Assembly (NCBI GenBank): GCA_963693285.1 | Contig: OY848918.1 | Location: 16,428,263 to 16,492,262 of the forward strand | Source of the DNA: Xestospongia muta | Lineage: Eukaryota; Porifera; Demospongiae; Haplosclerida; Petrosiidae | Length of the DNA: 64,000 bases | Direction: 5' to 3' | Shown here: piece by piece, positions 45,030-57,600 of the stretch | Numbering within the stretch: position 1 is the first letter of the stretch | How the letters are laid out: each line of letters begins with the position of its first letter | Made by a program: the position numbers and the translations under genes | The notes under the pieces: generated by a model | What the model was told of the DNA's origin: nothing | The model's database searches: none | Seen by the model: the letters and a program-made list of their open reading frames with translations, nothing else

Positions 45030-46338
45030 GAGTAAAGGCGGGGGGGGTATCCGGACAAACGTTTTTCGAGTAGCTATTCACCTATCGCCTAACTTGTCAG
45101 TATTTTCTTTTGATATTGTTGGATAATAGAACTATTGTACTATGTTGATATAAAATCTCAAGTAATTCTTCCTTCGTATTTAGTCAATACAGCTTGGAAT
45201 GCGACTACTACTCTAAATAGCCGAGGGCGTGGTTTCGGACACTAGTTCAAAAGTGGTTTTATTTTGCCTCTGTGTAATTGCTGTTGGTAAAAAAAGGTTT
45301 CAAAATTATTTCTGGTGATTAAACTCTAAATGGATGGTGAGATATAAAAGTATATACTAATAAAATATTGTCATAATATAATATAAAGTGTAAAATGTGA
45401 ATACCAAATTAATTTGGGATGTTATGTAATTATTATTATGACATGCAGATAGCTGTGTTATTGATTAGATGTTGCTCCTTCTTTACAGTGCTGGCAAAGA
45501 AATTGTTGTTTGCTAGTTGGCATTCTCTTGAACCCAGCACACCAGTAATGGTACCATCTGTAACAATCTCCATCACATCCTATCCATCCATCCTTATCAT
45601 CATCATCATCCTCATTATACCTGACTTTATAAACCTGACATATATCTTCATCAACTAGAGATGAACGAAGTGAGTAATGTATATGACTAAAAGTTTATTT
45701 ATACCTTCTTCATTCTGTTTCTTTTTACTTTTGCCCTTCTTTCCATTCTTTTCTTGTTACTTTTGAAGTACATATAGGAACTCATCTGAAGTTATAACAT
45801 CTCCCTTCATTTGAATCTTAGCATTATTTCTTTTGCCAAGTTTTGGTCAATGTGGACTCACTTGCAAAACAGTAGCAAAGACACCTTTGAGAAGTTGCTG
45901 GGATGTCATGTCCACAGTGGGTGCACTTGATTAATGTTATGGAAATTCAAACTTCATTGAAATTTTCAAATTTGAACTGTATTTTATGAGCATAATGAAA
46001 AAATTAATTATAAATGTTGAATTCATCATAAAATTTACTTAAAATTTTATTAGATTATAATTGATGGCTCCACTCACTGTTATTCAGTTTGACTATGAGA
46101 AATGTGTTCTTAAATCCAAGAGAGTAAGTTTAAGATCAGAAAATCTATTGCAATATTGAAAGGGGAACAAAACCCCTCTGCAAATAACTGTAGGAACAAG
46201 TAAAACTAGCATTGATTGCTACAATAGATTGATTATATATAGGTATATTATAGGTACTAATATTAATACTATTCATAGTCTTTTCACTTCGTAATACTCG
46301 AAATTTTGGATTGTGTCCGGATCCCCCCCCGTTTACTC
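45030..46338 (-). mobile_element. Pogo/Tc1-like TIR element with TA target duplication
   Basis: Inverted ends GAGTAAAGGCGGGGGGGG and GAGTAAACGGGGGGGG, each followed by ATCCGGACA and, about 12 bp on, a TCGAGTA motif. TA dinucleotides flank both sides (45,028-45,029 and 46,339-46,340). The left arm has the matching sequence with a single copy and no insert, one base different. TA duplication and the internal gene relic fit the pogo branch of Tc1/mariner. The 1.3-kb copy is internally deleted and keeps only the 3' end of a transposase gene on the minus strand. Confidence 0.88.
45485..45960 (-). pseudogene. C-terminal transposase relic with PHD finger
   Basis: The minus strand encodes, with at least two stops, KGDVITSDEFLYVLQK followed by a Lys-rich stretch (NGKKGKSKKKQNEEG) and a PHD finger: CQVY, WIGCDGDCYRWYHYWCAGF, then FLCQHC (45,485-45,656). 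One expected zinc ligand is Tyr instead of Cys (CQVY). Some pogo-like transposases carry a C-terminal PHD finger after a Lys-rich linker, which supports the assignment. Not functional. Confidence 0.7.
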
Positions 46339-47220
46339 TAAGGAAGTTATCTATTCATTCATGTGTATTAGTGAATTTTATTAGTAGTAATATATATAGC
46401 CAGTATTGTACATTGCTGTGATAGTAATATCATAGTTCTAACTAAGTCTGTAAACTATTCTTGACCTTTAATATACATGATGAGTTTTGGATATATAATT
46501 TATTAATAAGAAAATAAAATGAGAAGTAAAAATTATTCATTAATCCATTCATCACATCAAGTATAAAGGTACAGCTGATCAAAAATTGAATGTAAAAGAC
46601 CAAACACTAATAACTTTAATAAAGTGTTTATTCATGTGCAATTTGTGCAATTCTAAGAGTGACACTAAAATAACAGAGAAATAATTGATAACAAAAATCT
46701 AATTATAAAAAAATACTGGAGTAAATGTGGAAAATGTAAATGTGTAATATTCAAAAATGACAAAAGTAGTGGGTAACGGAAAATGTTATTTTAAAAAATA
46801 GAAAAATCTGGATAATATAGATATATTTATGAAAAGGTTAGACAAAAAATAAATTCAAAAAAAATTAAAAAATTGAACTTAAGATCATTAGTAGTCAACT
46901 ATTTCACTTCATACTTCGTTTATAATCAACGTGGCCTTTCCAATTAAATGATATTAAAAGTAACTTATTAATTATTTATTTCATTCAAATTAACTAATAA
47001 ACAGTACAAAAATAAGTAAGAACTAGTTAACATGTTAAAAGAACAATGTATTAATTGAATGTGATAGTTATTATTTATATTTTAATCAAAATGTGACAAA
47101 TTCCAATGTGTATCTATTTCATTCAGTGGCTCTAATTCCTTGAACAGAGTAGTAATTCCATGTATACGATCATAATTTGTACCAACAGAAAAGAGGCTTA
47201 AAATTAATTTTGGTAAACGC

Positions 47221-50200
47221 AGTGGCTAACCTACACGTACCGGGATAGAAACTTTTCTTCTTATATTACCGGTAAGGGTGAATAAAGGGTTAAATTTGAT
47301 CGTTGCCTAGCAAATTTGGTGTACGTGATCTACCTCCCTAGGTACTAATGATTAACTCTTTGTTCACTTTAATGAGCTTAAAGAAAAATCAATGAAGTGA
47401 TAGTCTGCATACATATCTAGTCAACATTTTTAGCAGCAGCAAAACAATTTCTACAGAACCAGTAAGTCATTTTTGGAGGTGTAATTACTCCAGCACAGCT
47501 AAAATGATACCATTCAAGGCACGAATCACAAATAATTGACTGATCTGCATTACTGCCATGATGATCATGATGGCTATATTTTGCATAGTCAAACATCACA
47601 GTCTTTCTTCCTTTCAACAACATCTTCAATAAGTTTCCAAGCATCTTTAGTTAAATATCGACGGACCAGATGAATATCTACATTCTCATCCAATACGGCA
47701 TTTGATACTTCCTCAGGACAGCACTCTATTTGATGTTCTTCTATAAGGCCACCAGTTTTGAAAGCACTTTCAATTTCTTGTGAATCAACAAACCACGACA
47801 ATATAACTATAAAAGTAAGTGTCGACAGTCATAGCTGGAACATTCAGTATTATATGTACCTCTATCTTTTCTGAGCAGTTTTTACGACTGAAACTTTTAG
47901 GTTTCTTGGAACTTTTCAATCGTTTAGCTGGTAGTCCAATGGTTGTGCAGTCATGGTGTTTAGGTCTACCTCTTTTCTTTAAAACAGGTGGAAGTTTTAA
48001 TCCTTTAAAAATACTATAATAAAGTATGGTCATAGTATTATAACTCACCCAAAGAATTCTGTTGTTTGAGAATCTTAGAAGGACTTTCAACAACTGTGTT
48101 AGTAGAATCAGAGAGAGGCCTCTTCAGACCAACACATTCAGTAGTTTTTGTAGAAAGCTGTGGTGGCCTTAAAGGAGTGCTAGTGCATGTACTTGTACCT
48201 ACATTGTAAAACATTTTTGAAACTTTTCTGTAATTGATATAATCTAACTTACATTGTACCTGTATACCTGTAAGTGCTCCCCCAAATGAGTTTGTTATAG
48301 TTGTAGTATTACATTGATCACATTCATCTTCACTACCAGAAGTGTCATCATCAGCAGAACCTGTTAACAAAGAAAGGATTAATATATTATGAGATATTTA
48401 TTACAGTGTACATAAATTGGCTAAACTATAACTAGACCCTACCCCCTACACTTTTAAACCTTAAACTAAACCTTAAACTGATGGCAAACTTGGACATGAG
48501 AGGAATAATGTATACATGTAAATACCTTTGTCAACTTCAACAAGAGTGACTTCTTGATTGCTTTTCCAATGAATTATCAGGTCTTTCAGTACTTGTAATC
48601 GACGGTCAAAATGGACATGTGATGCTCCACTAGCAACAGAAGCCAGCTCTAATGTCAGCAAAGAAGCTTTATGATACTTTTCATGTTGCCTAAGCTTATG
48701 TTTGCCCTTCGAACTTGATTTAACTGTATCAAAAGATGGTTCAATTGATCAGTTAATGAATATCTTTTGAGTAGCTCTGTAATATGCATATGTCCACCGC
48801 CTGTCACAAAGAAAAGGATCAAACAGAGTCTCACCAAGCTTTAACCGCAAAGCAAACATATGACGACATGGTAAGAGCATTGAGTTACGAAAGATACAAC
48901 TCCAGTTTGTCAGATTCACAACTACTTCCCTCTGAGAGGTATGGATTACATACTGGCCATTTTTTTCTTCAATTTCATTGACTTTTGGTGTTAGTTCCAG
49001 CTTTTTAATGACATAAGAAGCAGCATAAGATGTCAAAACTTTAAAATAATTACTCTCAGGACTTCCATTTGGAAACGGATGAGCTACTACTTTCAGAAAC
49101 GTCATGACTGCCTTGAGGTCTCTTTCTGTCATCAGGGCAGTTAAAATAACAATGAAGCTGGAGATAAAGTCTTCAAGAGAGCTATGTCGACTGATAACTT
49201 GCTTAAGCTTGCCATTGATACTTTCTAATCTGTTATTGGTTGTATTCAAGAAACTTCCACAGCATGCCTTGAGACCCATGACCCATTCATCTTTAATTGG
49301 ATGCCAGTTTTCACTCATATATTTCACCACTTGTTTCAGAGGATCTTTCTGCAGTTGTGCGTATAAGTTATTATATTCTCTCACTGATGAAGATTATGCC
49401 ATTTTCTGTAGAAGCTCTAATGACAAAAGCCTCTGTCCAGAATTCAACCCTAACTTTTCACATGTGACCTCTCTACAAAATTATGGAAGTGTATAAAATA
49501 AGCAAATAAGAACATAACCATTTGGTAGACATTGCTTTAATACCTCCCTTTCCACAATGTCTTTACCAGCCATAAGAATGTAGACTCTCTCCCATTCAGT
49601 ATTTGACTTCTTGAATGTATCTATCATCCATTTCATGCTACTAGCATCTTCACTAACAAAAAGATGAACTCCCATGATTTTGCTTTGTCCATTTGAATCT
49701 TCACACAAGAGTAAGTACATTGGTAGTCCAAGTTCCATCAGTTTGTATGTAGCATTGCTAAATATCAACTCAGGGTAAGCTCCGAATAGTTGTTTCATTT
49801 GGGAATCCAGAAAGAAAAGACCTTTAAAATTCTTATCTTCATCAGAATAGACCTCCACATTTGGACCTATAGTACACCAAGCAGATAGTAGAAATATTCT
49901 AGATTAAGAACATGTACATGTAGTACATACTTTAATGTAAATTTGTCAGCTCTCAAGACTACTGCCTTGGTTAGTATAGTAATTATACATACCATACTTC
50001 TCCATTAGCACTTTGATAGTTGTATCCAAGTCATTCTTTGACTGCACTTTCTTTAAATCAAGTGATATTTTTGACAGATTTTTAGAAGCACAATCTTTAT
50101 TGTCTCTTGACATAATTGTTGTTGGAACATCTTGTTGATTCTCATATGTAACAGTTTTGCTGCTTTGTCTTTTTCTTCTTTATTAAGGCATCCTTGGTGA

Positions 50201-50765
50201 GGAAGGTGCTTAAATAGTGCCTATATAACTATTGCCACAAGTCATGTTAAAACTGACACCATTTCAATGCTTACCTGTGATATTTTGTGGTTTTGCTTAG
50301 TTGAAACACTCTTCACTTCTAAGGCAGTACCACTTACATTAACATGAAGGGTAATGTCTGCTGGGCAGTCATGTTTAAATGTACTGTGAATAAAAATCAT
50401 TATCATCAGCAGATGTAACAATTGCCCTTACTAAGTTGATCTAATCCCCTTTCCAGTAGCCTTGAAGGACTCTCCTCCATGTATACAGCAGTATTTTATC
50501 TTGTAATATCTTATATTGTTCTTGTGTTCTTTTTCCAAACTTTTCTTTTGCAGCTATAATAATTTTTGTGTCTCATTTCCAAAATTCCACACAGTTTGGT
50601 GTCCAGTTCTGCAAAACTGTAGAATAGATCAACATTGAAAGATAAAGCCATTCTCAATCACATAAACCTATGTAGCTAGGCAATGGTCAAATTAAACCCT
50701 TTATTCATCAATATCGGTGATATAAGAAATGTTTCAATCCTGGTACTGGTAGATTAGCCACAGTG
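47221..50765 (-). mobile_element. MULE-like transposon with about 95-bp inverted ends
   Basis: 47,221-47,320 and the reverse of 50,670-50,765 align: GTGGCTAACCTAC/GTGGCTAATCTAC, CGGGAT/CAGGATTGAAAC, GAATAAAGGGTT in both, then TTGCCTAGC. Long imperfect ends around a ZSWIM/FAR1-type transposase gene fit a Mutator-like element. I could not find a convincing target duplication. It lies in the right-only 3' region of the right gene and is absent from the left arm. Confidence 0.8.
47417..50510 (-). pseudogene. ZSWIM3-like MULE transposase, decayed
   Basis: Minus-strand pieces in order: FAR1-like zinc domain (CCIHGGESFKATGKG near 50,470; STFKHDCPADITLHVN and KQNHKIS near 50,270-50,385); RNase H-like core 49,481-49,858 with FSNATYKLMELGLPMYLLL and LMAGKDIVEREVL; SWIM region 48,749-49,384 with MLLPCRHMFALRL; basic AT-hook KKRGRPKHH (about 47,980); SWFVDSQEIESAF and LDENVDIHLVRRYL (47,640-47,800); PHD finger IICDSCLEWYHFSCAG...WFCRNC (47,430-47,545). 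Introns separate several pieces. Broken: in-frame stops near 49,481, 49,400 and 48,750, a frameshift near 50,080, Gly where the core usually has a catalytic Asp (MADKD to MAGKD), and a missing first SWIM Cys. Confidence 0.82.
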
Positions 50766-51528
50766 TATTATAATACCATCTCTAAATACAAGGCATAGAC
50801 AGGATAATACAAATGTATACAATCGAACATTATTGCATTGCAGACTCTCTTACAAAGTCTTATCTGCTGTTTCCATCGCAGTCAATCTACTTTGCATTCA
50901 AGTCAAATGCTATTTTCAACTCACCTTTAATCATACGGTGAGATCAAAAGCAACTTCTACCCATGCACTTCATTTAACTTTGAACTAAATTTTAGAAAGA
51001 AAAAGAAATAAAGGGGAAATGTAGACCATTTCTAAACAACATGAGAGTAAAAACCTTACCATTTGTACAAAGAGAATGATACTATTCCATGTATCTCTCC
51101 TGCCAATAATACCTCGTGGTTAATTACAAGAAACTATTTTTGACTTCATAAAAAAATGACTTCTACTATAAATAAAAATCGTAATAACACTTAAATGAAT
51201 ATGTTATATTTCAATCAAGTTTATTCCTGCATCACTCCTTTAATGAGGAATTTTATAAACATAACACAGATGAAGCCTTATATTCCACTAAAATTTTTCT
51301 CAAGAAATATCTTAGTCATACACCAGATAACATAGCATTATTGTAGTACTTATATTTATTTGCCAGGACAATTCACATATTCTCTTAAAAATTTTTCGAC
51401 TGCTAACATAACTTCTTTAATGTAAAGATTTCTTTCATTCAAAAAAGCATGAAGGAAAAACAATATAACAATAAAAATGGCAAAAATGAGTGTACTTAAT
51501 TACAGTATTAAATTTATGTTTCAAAATG
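50766..51528. other. Right-gene 3' flank, no left counterpart
   Basis: Together with 47,116-47,220 this is the non-transposon part of a right-only segment. I see no gene. It probably includes the 3' UTR of the right gene. Confidence 0.5.
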
Positions 51529-51626
51529 TTAGAAAAAGTAAACAAACACAATTGCAATAACTGTTATGACTAAAGTTATGGCCAAAATTCTCTTATTTAT
51601 TCGTGTAATCTTTGAAGTTTCAGATC
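51529..51626 (-). CDS. C-terminal transmembrane exon (right gene)
   Basis: After acceptor CTTTAATAG, a 98-nt exon continues the frame of the death-domain exon: SETSKITRINKR, then about 19 hydrophobic residues starting ILAITLVITVIAIVF and the stop TAA. A basic stretch before a terminal hydrophobic helix with almost nothing after it is the pattern of a tail anchor. Too short for a naive gene finder. The left gene has no such exon and ends on DDPPSSTS instead. Confidence 0.75.
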
Positions 51627-54600
51627 CTATTAAAGAATATATATAAAAATTGTGTTATTTGCATAAAAATATTCAAGAGCATAAAATAGTGTGAATATAA
51701 ACAACAAATCCACCATAACTAACTGGAAAATGAGCATCCATAAATATAATAATCATAACAATATGATGGTTAAAGAAAATCATACTACCATAACAAGCTT
51801 GTTGTTTAAATTGATTAACATCTTTTTTATAGTAGCATGTATATTACCACAGTAAAAAAAATAATAACAGACCTGATTCTATGCCAAGAAATTTGTACAT
51901 TTCATTAGCAAGTGTTTTCTTTTGTAGAGGACCCTCAACAACACTGATGATATTACCCCATGTTGCTGGAGTAGGCTCGTTGTCCAACCAGCTCTGTAGC
52001 ATCTTTGACATCTTCACCTCATCAGCGAAATTAGAGAAAGACAAGCCATCAATAGTATTAGAGTCAACTCCAAGTAGACCTCCCATCACTTGCCATTTTG
52101 CTGTCACAGAAGAAAGCATCCTCAGCAATATATATTTCTCTGGTTTGTCAGCTGTAAATGTAGATAAATTGTAATTGCAATTAGAAACATATATACATAG
52201 ATTGATGACAAATTGCTGATGAATACAACATTTAAAAACAAGTAGTTATACACACAATGCCACATGTAATCTGTCTGAACTAATCAATTCACTGTCATCC
52301 TAAGACAGTGTGGTTACAAGACAGTAAGATAGTTGACAAAGATTCATATGGACACACAAAATACTAAAGGTTGATAAGCATGCTAGTTAAAAGCTTTATC
52401 ATCTATAAAATTTCTCAATGGAGTTGTGTATAGTTCTGCAGTCATTGATTCAGTTTAATTTCACAAAGTACTTTAATTAAAAAATTATATTAATTGTATA
52501 TAACTACAAATACAAGTACATATTCCAGTTATGTCTTAGCATGTGAATAAATCACATGTCATTTAAAACTGAAAGGCCATATATTTTATTTATTGAAAAA
52601 TATAACGATAGAACAGTATATATATATATAGCAATATACCTAAAGTAATTGGAACACCACTCATCATCTCAGATTTTGTACTAGAATAAGAACCTTGAGT
52701 GTCTATATTTTAAAATTCTAATCAATGTAATATTTATAATAGCAATTATAATACATTGTTTAAAAATAATATTCTCTCAGTTGTCTATATTGCCATCTTA
52801 ATAAAGTCATTATGTATACAAGATATCATTTGTAAGCATTGCTCATACCATGTGTATCCAAAATAGGAGAGACTTGAACCACTTGGATTTGATGAGCTGA
52901 TGTTTGATCTATAATTAAAGTAACAATTAAAATTAAATCAAATGATAATGATGAAAGGGTAGGCTTGTCTGGAACTAGATAATTTAAATGACTCTTAATG
53001 ATAGCTACTTTATTTAACTATAGATTAGGCATTGATATTATTAACAAAATTGATATGTTGTTATGTTGTTCATTTGTCAGTCTAGAGAAGAACAAACTAA
53101 GATCAACTATATGGAGATATTATGTGATGAAGTATGGACAAGCTTCTCTGGAACTAGAAAATCATCAGGAGCTTAAATGAAAATTATCAATAAACAATAT
53201 ATCAAAGTTGCTACAAAGATTGTAATTAATAAATGTGATGATATCATATAAAGTCACCATCATTCTCTTATATTGATTCATGCATTGCAAAGATGTGGAC
53301 ATATTCTTAAACTAGAGGTGTTAAAATGTGTCAGGTCCTTAGGCTCCATACATGCCAAATTCATAGTGATTGACTTACTAGTCATTTTGTTCTTATGATA
53401 CTAATATTGAGACACAATTCACAGAAAGTCATGATTTCCTAGTGCTTATCAGTCAGTAGATATCAGATCAATTACCTAGTTTGCCAGACCTCATAATTTA
53501 ATCAGTATTAATACTATCAATATTTTTTACGCCAACGTGGGTTATGGATTAATCCTTGATTCTTTGTTATACAGTTCTTATGCTTATACATCATCATGTT
53601 ATTTATATGTACAATATGCTATATGACTAAACAATGGTGTTAACTATTATTACTATATATGTCACCTTCTTTCATAGTAATTTCATCATCTTGATCAGCA
53701 GTATAGGATGACAATACTTTAGCTTTTGACTGGTCACAAGGTTGACCTCTTGAATCAAGTGATGATGGAATAGGGATAGGCTTTTCTGAATCTAGAGAAT
53801 TAAGAAGAATTTTAATGAAAGTTATTTTATTTGACCATGTTCAGTATTGATGTTTTTAACCAACCTACCAAATGGAACTGAAATATGAGCCATACTCTGG
53901 AATTCAATATCTGAATAATTCTCAGCAAGACGATGTAATTTCATATCTCTTATTGCCTTAATCAAACCTTCTTTAGTAGCTCTGCCCTCATTTAACCACT
54001 TGGTAATCATTTTTTTCCGACCTGGTTCTGTTTGACAAAGTGTGTCTTCTTTTATTCTCTTCAAAACAGAATCTTGAAAACCTAGGCATATACCTAGTGT
54101 GTACCAATCAGGTACATTATCAACAGCCCGTAAGACAGCATATAGGTGTGTCTCATCTACAAAAAATAAAATATAAATGTATAATCTTAGTTTGTTACAT
54201 ACATAAAGGTCCATCTGGTATATTGGTACTCAAAGAAACTGTGGCATGTAATGGATTAGAATCTACACCAAAAGATTGTTAATAATTGCATTGTATATTT
54301 ATATTGGCTTTCAAACTTACCAATGAACCAACATTTTTGTCTTTCTTTAGTTAATTGTAATGTTGGCAAGTTCTTTTCAATACTGCATCTAATAGATGGA
54401 GGATCATCTTCATATGATATTAAGACAGGATGTGACTTGTATCCTGTTTTCTGATGTTCTCGTTGACAGGACACTGATACTTCAGCTTTTAAGGCTATTT
54501 TATCATAAGCCAGTATATCAGCACATGTTGATATGGCTTCACATATGACTTGACGAAGTTGAAAGCAATTTTTTATAAGGCCAGTATAATACACCTCAAT

Positions 54601-57600
54601 CCAGTAGAATCTATCAACTAGAAGAACTGAGCCAAATAGATCTACAGAGGTGTCAAGTAAAACAGCATAACGAAGCTGTGTAGGAAATGTAGATGAACGA
54701 GCTTCACGACTTATATAAAATTGAGGCTTCTCTTTTCGACTAACAAGTGTAACTACTACAGCAGGAAACACACCCTAAACAAAATAATTAGTAATATAAT
54801 AATAATTATTACTAAAGCTGCAGTCAAAAACACCGTAAATTATGTATTTTCATACCTGAGGAATTACTTTGGTCTCAAATGTAATAATCATTGGATCACA
54901 TACAATTGTATATAAACTTGTATCTTCTTCTGTGACTTGACATGGTGGTAACACAACTGGCATAAAATATCGGTTTAGGTTTTGAGTAGTAGAAAGAGGA
55001 GCAATAATACGAAGATAACGAAGCAATTTCAGAAACTTCTTCTCTGAAAACAGAGGAGCAAAAAAATTAAGGGATAGCTTACTGAGTAAAGAACTATCAA
55101 ATACTCCATCTTCACGAAAAACGCTCTGAGCATCTCCTTCTAAACAATGATTTTCTTGTAAAATATCTTCTATCGAGTCAACAAATGAAAATCGTATAAG
55201 AGCTGAAAGCATATCAAGGAGATATTGAGGATTAGTAAAAATAACTTCAGGAAGCACTTTAGGAAAAAAGAGGAACAAGGCCATTGAATGAAGGTATGTG
55301 ATGGATTTTAGTACATCACTACGTTCCATTCCTAGATTAACTCCAATCCTATGACAGGAGTCCAATGAAATCATGCCATGTTTCTCTTGTGATGCTTCCT
55401 CTTTTATGCGCATTTCAAACATGTAATAACATACTTTTATTGGTACACTTATACCAATATGCTCCTGATATTTCATGATAAGCTGACGGAAATATAAAGA
55501 TTTCTTTTTACGTTTCTTCTTACAAAGGTTGTTAACTGGAAATATAAGCTTTGAGGGATCTTCTTTATAGAAAAGAAAGTGATCTCGAAACTCATGAAGG
55601 GTTGAGAGAAGCTGCTCATTTTTAGAATGCAATGATTCAAAGGATTTCAATGTCAGACCCTTTATTTTGTCATAATAAGTGCCAATGATCATAAAAAGTG
55701 GTAAGCGTTTGTTTCCTTTCACTACAACAGCATTCTTAGAAGCAACTATTGAACGTACAAAATGCTCTATAAGCTGTAGGTTGGTCATTCGTAACTGACT
55801 AGGTTGACTAAGTAATTTACCATTCAACGAGTAAGAAAACTGTGGCTTATCAGAAAGTTTTTCTGTTAAGTTAGTGCAAATAATATTCATTGTATTACCA
55901 CGAACAAATGCTCGTGATACATCGGCAAATTGTGGCTGACCACCACTATCAAGAATATTTATCCACGTAGCTTTATGGAGATCTTCTGATTCTTTTCGTT
56001 TTGTGAGAAGTTCTACCATTTCAGTAGAATAGTGGTCAGTGTCAGGATGGCGTGACGGCTCTTTAATAATAACAGATGCAGTAGTTTCATTGTTTTCTAA
56101 TTTGCTGGTTGTGTGGTCTTGTATATCTAACACTGTCTGTACTGGTTGATGATCTTCTAATGATGACAACTGGGTTGGTAATGGATCAGGATTGACAGCT
56201 GGAACAGGTGAATCATTACTTGAGATATCATATTCTTCAAAGGACATGTTCTCTTCTGTTAACTCCTTGAAAATATTATCATCTAAATGTAATAAAGGAG
56301 GATTGCTTTCTGCAGACTTTTTTTCAATAGCAAGAATAGCATCTGAGAGCATCTTCAGTAGATCGTGACCAGTAACCTTTACCCAGATCTTGCCTTCATC
56401 ATGTTCTGCCACTCTTTCTATTGCACGAACAGGTCTTGTTGCTAATGCTGTACTATCATGAACTTTAGGTGCCGGCCATTCGAACAGTAGGGACTTGAAT
56501 GATGTTTTTCCAACACAAGGAGGCCCCATTAGAACCAGTCGCAAGTTACTAAGGCAAACAACACCTTCATGGAGGCCACGTTTCAAAAGGTTACGAGAAA
56601 CCTGACGTATCTCTACATTATAAAAAGGAAACAGAATCAATATTATGCTCTTTATGTTTCTAAGTCGCTAGCTAATAATAATGGAGTTAGACAAAATATT
56701 ATTAATAAATGTCATGACTTAACAAACAATTACATTCAATTCAATATTTTCAATCTTTTGCTTTTTGATAAACATTAATTCAACAAATATTACTGCATGT
56801 ATTAAGATCAAATGATGTACTTATTACAAAGTACATACTTGCATCTGTTATGACCCTCAAAACATTATCATTACGTGCCAAGTCAAGTGCAGTTTTACCA
56901 TCCTGTTATATGAAAAAGAGATATTTAATAAAACAAAATGGAAAATAATATACATTCTATTATTTTTGCAATTTTAAGCAATATTTTGTTTTTAGACTAG
57001 TTAAATCTATATTGGTTTATGGAAATAAAGGGCTTGTAGAAAATATTTGTAATAGACTCAGAAATTTACAAAAAATTCTTATAAATTATTTTCAATGTTC
57101 GAATAGGGCAACATCACAGTTAATTATGTTCTCATAGTATTTAAAAATTGTACTAAGCATAAAAGGTCAAATCCAATATCAATATTATGTGTGTATTATT
57201 ATAAATATTTAAAACATTAGACAGGTCAAGTGATTACACTAATATAGGAACTATGTATATGGATGTACATCATAACTGTTTTATAAAATTTTTACACTTC
57301 ACTTATGCACATATCTACAAAATATAAATTCTACTTGAAACATCTACTTAGGTTTGGATTTCTACGCTACCAAAACATTCCTATATACACTCCTCCAATT
57401 CTTTATATATTTAATAAATAAATAAATACTGTTTCACATTTTTTCTTAATTGACTATTGGACCGTTATCAGTATAGATAAATATCAGTATAAGACAAATA
57501 GTACAAGAATTAAACACTGGTTCTCAGTTTTAATGATGCATAGCCATGTACCCAGGCATTCTAGTAAAAAGAGTATCACCTAGTGACTAATGCTTGGGCA

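Larger units (their letters stand above)
44645..47115. repeat. Inverted-repeat right arm, block B
   Basis: Reverse complement of 12,959-13,946, interrupted by a 133-bp minisatellite insertion and a 1,309-bp pogo-like element that the left arm lacks. Confidence 0.85.
51738..52930. repeat. Inverted-repeat right arm, outer block A
   Basis: Reverse complement of 11,453-12,672 at about 96%. The outer edge lies in the intron before the 60-nt exon at 52,908. Confidence 0.88.

Noticed and set aside
49104..49496. 130-codon plus frame
   Set aside because: Antisense shadow of the transposase pseudogene.
52960..53180. Extra exon between 53,666 and 52,908 in the right gene
   Set aside because: Resembles a degenerate copy of the 53,776-53,836 exon edge, but I found no consistent splice pair or open frame in phase.
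56613..56640. Met at 56,640 as start of the right Roc protein
   Set aside because: The acceptor AATGTAG at 56,613 joins in phase to the ankyrin exon 56,839-56,902.
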